5,711 nucleotides of DNA from Micrococcales bacterium (GTDB taxonomy: Bacteria > Actinomycetota > Actinomycetes > Actinomycetales > Dermatophilaceae), in assembly GCA_030452775.1 (NCBI GenBank), contig JAKDLQ010000152.1, forward strand, positions 1-5,711, given 5' to 3'. Made by a program: the position numbers and the translations under genes. Below are positions 1-4,381 of this stretch, one piece after another. Within the stretch, counting starts at the first letter, position 1, and each line of letters starts with the position of its first letter. The notes beneath the pieces are model-generated. The model searched no databases. It was not told where the DNA came from and worked only from the letters and a program-made list of their open reading frames with translations.

Positions 1-176
1 GGCTCGCCCGCCGGGCCGACGAACGGCGGCCCCCATCCCCGGCTGTCATCGCCGTACCCCGGAACCTCCACCTTGATGACGCGAGCACCCATGTCGCCCA
101 ACATCATTGCCGCATGCGGTCCGGCCAGCGCCCGCGACAGGTCGATGACGGTGATGCCCTCCAGTGGTGCGCTCAC
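1..176 (-). CDS. CaiB/BaiF family (family III) CoA-transferase, N-terminal fragment
   Basis: Family III CoA-transferases move coenzyme A between acyl groups in the cytoplasm. The reverse complement reads VSAPLEGITVIDLSRALAGP, then a stretch ending GARVIKVEVPG. This is the usual family opening: PLxGixVlDlSrvlAGP, then a small helix, then GAdVIKvE. The gene runs off the left edge, so only about 58 of the usual 380-400 residues are present and the catalytic Asp lies outside the window. I chose GTG at 176 because GGGAG lies five bases upstream and the protein then starts just before PLEG, as is usual. An in-frame ATG at 188 would add four residues (MGAD) and is the alternative. It lies 50 bp downstream of the PPOX gene on the same strand, so cotranscription is plausible. 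Family assignment is firm; the acyl substrate cannot be told. Confidence 0.88.
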   Translation of the reverse strand, partial: MSAPLEGITVIDLSRALAGPHAAMMLGDMGARVIKVEVPGYGDDSRGWGPPFVGPAGE

Positions 177-181
177 ATCCG

Positions 182-186
182 CTCCC
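182..186 (-). promoter_or_regulatory. Shine-Dalgarno sequence deciding the CoA-transferase start
   Basis: On the minus strand GGGAG occupies 186-182, followed by a five-base spacer and GTG at 176. It overlaps the alternative ATG at 188, which has no comparable purine stretch at the right distance. This favours GTG. Confidence 0.5.
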
Positions 187-226
187 ATGCTCGTATGCCG
201 CTCACCCAGCCCTCGGAGCGGGCGGG

Positions 227-640
227 TCAGAGTTGTCCTGACGCCCGCTCCGGCCTGATCCGGATGACGACGCGCTCATCGGCGATCATGGCCGCGCGGT
301 ACTCGCTCCAGTCCGGGTGCTCGCCGCCGATGGCACGGTAGACGTCGACGAGCAGGTCGATCGTGCCGGGCCGCGTCTGGTCGATGACCTCCGCCGGTCC
401 GTCGATCTGGACCCAGCTCCCGTAGAACCGGTCGGTCATGACGAGCAGCGAGACGGCCGGGTCGCGGCGGATGTTGCGCACCTTGGCGAGCATCGTGCGG
501 CTCGAGATGACCACGGCCCCGTCGAGCACGCCCGCATTGAGCGGGGACATCTGCGGGGTCCCGTCCCGACGGCGCGTCGCCAGGACTGCATGGCTGTGCT
601 CCGACACGAACTGCAGGGCCTGCTCGATCGCCACGCTCAT
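227..640 (-). CDS. PPOX-class F420-dependent oxidoreductase, Rv1155-like (TIGR03618 type)
   Basis: A 137-residue cytoplasmic split-barrel protein of the pyridoxamine 5'-phosphate oxidase-like superfamily. Members of this subgroup bind F420 and reduce or oxidise small substrates; the physiological substrate is generally unknown. Diagnostic stretches run in order: HAVLATRRRDGTPQMSP near residues 17-33, VVISSRTMLAKVRNIRRDPAVSLLV near 43-67, a Y/F-GSWVQIDGPAEV block near 73-85, then GEHPDWSEYRAAM near 105-117 and a C-terminal VVIRIRPERA. This order and length match the TIGR03618 pattern as I remember it. The start is ATG at 640. No Shine-Dalgarno precedes it, but TACGAT sits six bases upstream, as in leaderless actinobacterial transcripts. 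It probably leads an operon with the CoA-transferase. Cofactor preference (F420 against FMN or heme) is inferred from family only. Confidence 0.92.
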   Translation of the reverse strand: MSVAIEQALQFVSEHSHAVLATRRRDGTPQMSPLNAGVLDGAVVISSRTMLAKVRNIRRDPAVSLLVMTDRFYGSWVQIDGPAEVIDQTRPGTIDLLVDVYRAIGGEHPDWSEYRAAMIADERVVIRIRPERASGQL

Positions 641-646
641 GATCTC

Positions 647-652
647 ATCGTA
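647..652 (-). promoter_or_regulatory. Candidate -10 element for a leaderless PPOX transcript
   Basis: On the minus strand TACGAT occupies 652-647 and is followed by six bases and then ATG at 640. If the A of the ATG is +1, the hexamer lies at -12 to -7, the normal place for an actinobacterial TAnnnT -10 box. I found no good -35 hexamer. The lack of a Shine-Dalgarno sequence agrees with leaderless translation. Confidence 0.45.
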
Positions 653-677
653 GGCGAGACCCGGTCCGCGGCCCGGG

Positions 678-719
678 TCGATGTATTGCCGCGCCGTATG
701 CGACGCGCTGATACATCGA
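678..719. promoter_or_regulatory. 42-bp imperfect palindrome, candidate operator
   Basis: Perfect 9-base outer arms TCGATGTAT (678-686) and ATACATCGA (711-719) enclose an inner dyad, CGCG at 690-693 with CGCG at 704-707, and a further CG/CG pair around a TATG centre. It lies 38 to 79 bases upstream of the start of the minus-strand PPOX gene, just beyond its candidate -10 box. The AT-containing arms stand out in GC-rich surroundings. Spaced ATGTAT/ATACAT half-sites resemble binding sites of dimeric repressors such as TetR-family proteins; that identity is inference. No regulator gene lies in the window. Confidence 0.5.
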
Positions 720-739
720 AGCGACGCGAGCCCGCGCGT

Positions 740-750
740 CGAGGTCCTCG
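740..750. repeat. Short perfect palindrome in the divergent intergenic region
   Basis: CGAGG, a central T, then CCTCG. A five-base dyad is common by chance in GC-rich DNA; it is recorded because it is one of four dyads in about 150 bp between two divergent genes. Confidence 0.3.
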
Positions 751-754
751 CCCC

Positions 755-809
755 ATTCGTGTGGCCTCGTCATCCACACCCCGCCTGTGGATTACGAGGC
801 CACTCGAGT
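755..809. repeat. Long inverted repeat (23-base arms, 9-base loop) between divergent PPOX genes
   Basis: The left core 761-777 (GTGGCCTCGTCATCCAC) and right core 787-803 (GTGGATTACGAGGCCAC) are complementary at 16 of 17 positions, separated by nine bases (778-786). Past one mismatch (760/804) the arms continue to 755 and 809, with one G-T pair. No T-run follows and the flanking genes diverge, so a terminator is unlikely. If the right-hand gene is transcribed from just before 861, the repeat is not in its mRNA and would act as DNA: an operator, a cruciform, or the trace of a small element. It also covers a GTG at 787, making that triplet an unlikely start codon. Confidence 0.65.
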
Positions 810-813
810 TGGG

Positions 814-825
814 GGAGTCGACTCC
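814..825. promoter_or_regulatory. 12-bp perfect palindrome upstream of the right-hand PPOX gene
   Basis: GGAGTCGACTCC is a perfect six-base dyad with no spacer. It ends 23 bases before the candidate -10 box at 849-854, next to where a -35 box would fall, so it could be an operator. No homologous second site is seen in the window. Confidence 0.4.
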
Positions 826-848
826 TTCGGGATCGGGAGGACGCGCCT

Positions 849-854
849 TATCGT
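849..854 (+). promoter_or_regulatory. Candidate -10 element for a leaderless transcript starting at GTG 861
   Basis: TATCGT is followed by six bases and GTG at 861, the same geometry as TACGAT before the divergent PPOX gene. No convincing -35 hexamer is seen. A GGGAGG at 835-840 is too far from 861 to act as its Shine-Dalgarno sequence. Confidence 0.4.
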
Positions 855-860
855 GAAGGG

Positions 861-1269
861 GTGCTGGCGTGGGTGCGGGAGCGGGTCGAGTCCGCGGGTG
901 GCGCGCCTGTCGACGGTCACGCCGGGGGGAGCGCCGCACGTGGTCGCCATCGTCTTCGCGATCGCAGGCGATGTCGCGTGGACCGCGATCGACGCCAAGC
1001 CGAAGTCCACCCGGGCGTTGCGGCGGCTCGCGAACATCGCGGCGAACCCCCGAGTGAGCCTCCTCGTTGACGTCTACGACGACGACTGGTCGCGCCTGTG
1101 GTGGGTCCGCCTCGACGGGGTCGCGACGGTGCTGTCTGCCGATGACGCGGGCGCGGCTACAGGCGTTGCCGCGTTGGTCGCGAAGTACCCGCAGTATCGT
1201 GCGGACCCACCGGCAGGCCCGCTCATCTGGATCAGTGTCGAGCGCCGGGTCTCGTGGTCGGCACGCTGA
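861..1269 (+). CDS. PPOX-class F420-dependent oxidoreductase (TIGR03668 type), frameshifted near the 5' end
   Basis: A second split-barrel PPOX-like oxidoreductase, of a different subgroup from the one at 227-640. From 898 to the stop at 1267-1269 the frame gives VARLSTVTPGGAPHVV, a TAIDAKPKSTRALRRLANIAANPRVSLLVD block, DDDWSRLWWVRLDG, and a C-terminal KYPQYRADPPAGPLIWI, all typical of TIGR03668 as I remember it. The expected N-terminal helix is not in that frame but one frame back, as VLAWVRERVESA from GTG 861, with G/C at every third position. Joining the two near 896-898 (a GGG run, one extra base) gives about 135 residues, the usual family length. The same stretch read in the downstream frame has poor third-position bias and a Cys/Gly-rich, unlikely peptide. 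An intact shorter reading would start at GTG 898. Whether the shift is real or a sequencing error cannot be told here. Confidence 0.8.
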
Positions 1270-1304
1270 CCACCCGCGACCACGCACGTCGAGAGATTGT
1301 CGCG

Positions 1305-1316
1305 GCCCGGCCGGGC
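1305..1316. repeat. 12-bp perfect palindrome between the PPOX and DUF362 genes
   Basis: GCCCGGCCGGGC lies 36 bases after the PPOX stop and 31 before the ATG at 1348. It could be the remnant of a terminator stem or an operator, but it has no T-tract and pure G/C palindromes arise easily in this composition. Confidence 0.3.
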
Positions 1317-1347
1317 GCGGGTGACGGTGCGCTGATTTGATGGACCC

Positions 1348-2940
1348 ATGGCGCCATCAGGTGTCGCGAACTCGGATGGGGCGGCCCCGGCCGTGATCGT
1401 GGTCAGGGGTGTCCAACCCGCGTCCATCGGGCAGACCCTGCGTGACCTCGAGGTCACCGTTGGGGGTCACGCTGTCGTGCTCGCAAGGCTCGGCCAGCCG
1501 GCACCGGTGTCGCCGCTTCTTGTCGACGCCGTCGTCGACGCGCTGGTCGAGGCTGGCTGCGACGTCACCGTCGGCATGACGCTCGGCAGCGACGAACGCG
1601 ACCGCGGGCATCGATCGGTCAGCGCCCTGGCACATACCGCCGGCCTGTCGGGACGCACGCAGCGTGGGCGCCGCTACCTCGTCGCTGACCTCGGCGAGGA
1701 CACCATCGCGGCGCCCGTGCCGGCCTCGAGCGTCCTGGCCCAAGCGCAGATATCGCGTCTGTGGGTCGAGGCCGACACTCGGGTCGTCCTCGGGCGTGCG
1801 GTCACCGACCTCACCGACACGTATGCCGCCGAGCTCGCGACGCTCCTCGGTGCCGCCCGCGAGGTGGCGGGGGCGCAGGACGCGGACGTGGCGACCGGCC
1901 TGCTGCGCTACCTGCCGCCGGTGCTCGCCGTCGTCGATGCGCTCGCGGTCAGCGACGGGGCGGACGGCGCGCGTATCCTCGGCCCGGCGGCGGTGGCGTG
2001 GTCCGGCGAGCACACCGTCGGCAGCGGCACCGTCGTCGTGGCGAGGGATGCGCTGCACGCGGACTGTGTGGTCGCGGCCCTGCTCGGCGTTGACCGCGCG
2101 TCCTCACGGCTGATCGGCCTAGCAATCGACACGATGGGTGCGCCGACGGGACGGGTCGAGGGCGACCTCACGCCGTTCCAGGGGATCCGCCGCCCCCACC
2201 CGCTGGCCACCGCGGCCGCCCGTCGGGTCGGCGCCGACGCGCGCCTCGCACGCGTGCTGCGTGCCGCCACGGGTGGACCGGATGAGGGGGCCCACCCCGT
2301 CGACTCGGTGCTGGCGAGCCTGCGCCCGCTCATCACCCCGGCAGTCACAGCGGCGACCGATCCGGTGGGCCAGACCGGGCTCGTCGCCCTGCTCGGCGCC
2401 GTGAGCGCGGTCAGCGAGGGCATTCACGGGTGGTTGGGCGGCCTCGACAAGTCCCGGATCGACCGCGTCGTCGTGCCGCTCGGCTTCGACGCAGACGAGC
2501 ATCTGGACGACGAATACGACCGGTTGCCGGCCTTCTTCGCGCCGTTCGACGCGATCGTCGAGTCGCTGCCCGAGGCCGTGCCCGGGGTAGACGCAGGGAT
2601 GCGATGGTGCCTGGTCGACGGCGCCACCGTCTTCGAGGTGTCCCGGGTCATTGCCGCGGGCTTCGACGACTTCGTCGCGCGGGTCGACGTCGCGGGGGGA
2701 ATTAGTCTCATGGCCGACTACATCGGCGGCCGGCGGGTCGCGGTGGGACACGAGGGCTCTGGGCGACAGGCGGAGCGCAACCTCTACCTGCCGCAGCCGA
2801 ACTATCTCGCTGCATGGGGTGGGCGCCAGATCGACGTGTGCAAGATCGAGCTCGTCGAGCGTGGCCCCGACGAGCATCGCCTGCTCTGGCGCACGGTGAA
2901 GAGCCCCAAGGGAGTGCGGAGTACGACGACGGAACGCTGA
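1348..2940 (+). CDS. DUF362-domain protein with C-terminal extension, first frame of a frameshifted gene
   Basis: Residues about 45 to 300 resemble DUF362, a family of uncertain function: PVSPLLVDAVVDALVEAGCDVTVG (54-76) matches the opening T-x-P-x-hV-x-AVhxhLxeAG block; the RLWVEADTRVVLGRAVTD stretch (137-154) lies where most members have a Lys-Thr-His motif, absent here; YLPPVLAVVDAL (188-199), VVVARDALHADCVVAALLGVD (229-249) and IRRPHPLATAA match the later conserved Asp-rich and D-x-hAxDxV blocks. Residues about 340-521 belong to a second domain (LMADYIGG, RNLYLPQPNYLAAWGGRQIDVCKIELVE, LLWRTVKSP). The frame ends early at 2940 after about nine unrelated residues; the real continuation is in the frame of the 2913-3386 entry. 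Start ATG 1348 has no Shine-Dalgarno; TTTGAT six bases upstream repeats the leaderless spacing. No signal peptide or membrane segment is seen. Confidence 0.72.
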   Translation: MAPSGVANSDGAAPAVIVVRGVQPASIGQTLRDLEVTVGGHAVVLARLGQPAPVSPLLVDAVVDALVEAGCDVTVGMTLGSDERDRGHRSVSALAHTAGLSGRTQRGRRYLVADLGEDTIAAPVPASSVLAQAQISRLWVEADTRVVLGRAVTDLTDTYAAELATLLGAAREVAGAQDADVATGLLRYLPPVLAVVDALAVSDGADGARILGPAAVAWSGEHTVGSGTVVVARDALHADCVVAALLGVDRASSRLIGLAIDTMGAPTGRVEGDLTPFQGIRRPHPLATAAARRVGADARLARVLRAATGGPDEGAHPVDSVLASLRPLITPAVTAATDPVGQTGLVALLGAVSAVSEGIHGWLGGLDKSRIDRVVVPLGFDADEHLDDEYDRLPAFFAPFDAIVESLPEAVPGVDAGMRWCLVDGATVFEVSRVIAAGFDDFVARVDVAGGISLMADYIGGRRVAVGHEGSGRQAERNLYLPQPNYLAAWGGRQIDVCKIELVERGPDEHRLLWRTVKSPKGVRSTTTER

Positions 2941-3386
2941 CCTTCACGCGCACCGGTGGGCCGTCCGATCCGAGCGGGTCCGGCCCGGCCACCACGACGG
3001 TGACGATCCGTGGGCGTCAGCTGTTCACGCTGCCTCCCGCGTGGGCGACGGTCGACCTCGCGGCGCTGCCGGAGGTGCGTGGCCCACTGCTCGAGGAGGC
3101 CTACCGACGGTTCTTCACGACGACCTTCGACAACCTCGAGGCCTGCTTCGAGGGGCGCGAGTTCCGGATCGGTCGCCCACCGACGGACCCTGAGGAGCCG
3201 TTGCTCACCGAGTCACTGCAGCTCCTGCTCGGCGCGGCGGGCGACTGGCTCCGCACGGGGACGGCGCGCGGCGACGGCAGCGGCGGGGCGGGCGACCGCG
3301 TCGGCGGGATCGACGACGTCGGCGGGGTCGACGTCGTGGACGAGGTCGACGTCCAAGGATTCCGGCACGTACGAGGCAGCCGATGA
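2913..3386 (+). CDS. Continuation of the DUF362 gene in a second frame (C-terminal domain)
   Basis: This frame continues the 1348 gene after an apparent one-base loss in 2904-2912, which contains CCCC (2904-2907) and GGG (2910-2912). Joining gives WRTVKSP then GSAEYDDGTLTFTRT without a gap, for a protein of about 679 residues. The segment has a beta-rich TTTVTIRGRQLFTLPPAW block, then a helical stretch with AYRRFFTTTFDNLEACFEGREFRIGRP. The alternation of strands and a long C-terminal helix is reminiscent of SRPBCC/START-like ligand-binding domains, but I do not recognise a named family. The C-terminus is low-complexity, Gly/Asp/Val-rich, with a six-residue tandem repeat. The stop TGA at 3384-3386 overlaps the next gene's ATG. 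An independent start in this frame (ATG 2814) is unlikely, since its first 33 residues are an Arg-rich shadow of the other frame. Confidence 0.7.
   Translation, partial: SAEYDDGTLTFTRTGGPSDPSGSGPATTTVTIRGRQLFTLPPAWATVDLAALPEVRGPLLEEAYRRFFTTTFDNLEACFEGREFRIGRPPTDPEEPLLTESLQLLLGAAGDWLRTGTARGDGSGGAGDRVGGIDDVGGVDVVDEVDVQGFRHVRGSR
3300..3353 (+). repeat. Three tandem 18-bp units coding VGGxDx repeats
   Basis: Units at 3300-3317, 3318-3335 and 3336-3353 encode VGGIDD, VGGVDV and VDEVDV. The first two agree at 16 of 18 bases; the third is more degenerate. They are in frame and lie near the C-terminus, past the conserved part of the protein, so they look like a recent slippage expansion in a disordered tail. 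Confidence 0.6.
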
Positions 3387-4381
3387 GGATCGCGATCACC
3401 GGCAGCACCGGCCTCATCGGCCACCATGCCGCACGGGCAGCCCTGCGGGCCGGGCACGAGGTCGTCGCGCTGGTCCGCGCCGGCCCGAGAGGAGCCGAGG
3501 CGTTCCGCGGGATCGAGCGGGTCCAGCGGGTCATTGTCGAGCTCACCAACGGTCCGTCCCTGACCCGAGCACTCGAGGGGGTGGACGCGCTCATCCACTG
3601 CGCCGCGGTCTATGCGTACGGCGCGAGCCGTTCGGATGAGGTGGCCCGGGTCAACGTCGATGGCACCGTGGCTGTCCTCGAGTCCGCCGCCGCTGCCGGT
3701 GTGGCCAGGACGGTCGTCACCAGCTCGTCCGTCACGAGGGGGTCGAATGTCGCCGCGGTGCCGCGGACCGAGGCAGACCACCTCGGCCCGGAGCCGGCGC
3801 CGGCCTACTACCGGAGCAAGGTCGCCCAGGAGCAGGCAGCGCTCGAGGCGAGCGAGCGACTCGGCCTCCCCGTCGTGCTGGCTCTGCCGACGGTCGTCCT
3901 CGGTGGACCGATCGCCCGGCTCGGCCCGAGCAACGCCATCGTGCTGCGCTACCTGCTCGACCCGACGCGCAGCACCTATCCCGGCGGATGCAACGTCGTC
4001 GACGCACGCGACGTCGGGCCACACGCGTGCGTCGATCCGACTGCGCGGAAATCCGCGCTAACCACGACGACATCCCTGCGGCTGAGTGCGAGGCCAGCTA
4101 CGACGCTCACCACCGAGCCCCGATTCGAGCGTCGAAGTCGGTATCACCAGGCGTCATGGTGTCTCTGTTCGGTGCGATCGGTTACGAGACCACAGTCGCC
4201 GTGCAGGAACGACTCCGTACCGGAGGTGAAGCCCCTCCCGCCCGACGGACCGAGCAGAGCAGCCGATCACGTGCCCATCGAACGGGGGTCCAACCGGCCA
4301 CCAGTTCACAAGCAGCAACTAGGCGCCTGGCCTGAGACGAAGCCCGTCCGGGTCGCCGGAGAGGAGAGGTCAACGTGTTGA
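3383..4381 (+). CDS. NAD(P)-dependent epimerase/dehydratase-type SDR, C-terminus replaced
   Basis: An extended short-chain dehydrogenase/reductase. Residues 3-13 (IAITGSTGLIG) carry the TGxxGxxG Rossmann motif; NVDGT at 91-95, TSSS at 113-116 and the YxxxK pair Y142/K146 are the expected nucleotide-binding and catalytic features; NVVDARDVG at 204-212 is the usual family block. After residue 212 (about base 4018) similarity stops: instead of the family's RAHxLAxExG...YxLGG, the frame continues for 120 residues rich in Arg, Ser, Thr and Pro with random third-position use, until a TGA at 4379-4381 inside the next gene's start. The real coding part therefore probably ended near 4018, and this is likely a truncated gene whose original 3' end is lost. 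The start overlaps the previous stop by ATGA, implying translational coupling. Substrate unknown (sugar nucleotide, steroid or flavonoid-like ketone are family options). Confidence 0.75.
   Translation: MRIAITGSTGLIGHHAARAALRAGHEVVALVRAGPRGAEAFRGIERVQRVIVELTNGPSLTRALEGVDALIHCAAVYAYGASRSDEVARVNVDGTVAVLESAAAAGVARTVVTSSSVTRGSNVAAVPRTEADHLGPEPAPAYYRSKVAQEQAALEASERLGLPVVLALPTVVLGGPIARLGPSNAIVLRYLLDPTRSTYPGGCNVVDARDVGPHACVDPTARKSALTTTTSLRLSARPATTLTTEPRFERRSRYHQASWCLCSVRSVTRPQSPCRNDSVPEVKPLPPDGPSRAADHVPIERGSNRPPVHKQQLGAWPETKPVRVAGEERSTC
4019..4361. other. Region of about 340 bp without recognisable coding content
   Basis: Open frames cross this stretch on both strands, but none shows the third-position G/C bias of the neighbouring genes and none gives a family I recognise. 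The SDR frame stays open by chance. It contains palindromes at 4022-4029 (CACGCGTG), 4043-4058 and 4321-4328 (AGGCGCCT). The right part must hold the promoter of the beta-propeller gene, but I cannot place -10 and -35 boxes with confidence. Confidence 0.5.
4043..4058. repeat. 16-bp palindrome just after the SDR breakpoint
   Basis: GCGCGGA, AA, TCCGCGC: perfect seven-base arms around two A's, about 25 bases after SDR similarity ends. No T-run follows, so a classical terminator is not supported. It may be incidental or mark a rearrangement point. Confidence 0.35.
4362..4369 (+). promoter_or_regulatory. Strong Shine-Dalgarno sequence for the beta-propeller gene
   Basis: AGGAGAGG is followed by five bases and GTG at 4375. 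It fixes GTG 4375 as the start over the adjacent TTG at 4378, and contrasts with the leaderless-looking starts elsewhere in the window. Confidence 0.7.

Noticed and set aside
755..809. Inverted repeat as a transcription terminator
   Set aside because: The flanking genes diverge, so no transcript from either should end here, and no T-tract follows either arm.
317..856. Plus-strand open frame of 179 codons over the first PPOX gene
   Set aside because: It is the complement-strand shadow of a well-supported minus-strand gene and has no family features.
787..860. GTG 787 as start of the right-hand PPOX gene
   Set aside because: It would add a peptide with poor third-position G/C bias and no family match, lies inside the inverted repeat, and has no Shine-Dalgarno sequence.
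637..1287. Minus-strand open frame of 216 codons opposite the second PPOX gene
   Set aside because: It mirrors the conserved PPOX reading and gives an Arg/Asp/Pro-rich peptide without recognisable motifs; it also crosses the palindromic control region.
3101..4024. Minus-strand open frame of 307 codons opposite the DUF362 tail and SDR
   Set aside because: It is antisense to two clearly recognised coding regions and its Arg/Gly/Pro-rich, low-complexity translation matches no family; such shadows are expected in high-GC DNA.
3988..4335. Plus-strand open frame of 115 codons after the SDR break, as the missing SDR C-terminus
   Set aside because: Its sequence shows none of the expected SDR C-terminal blocks, and its start overlaps good SDR coding in another frame.
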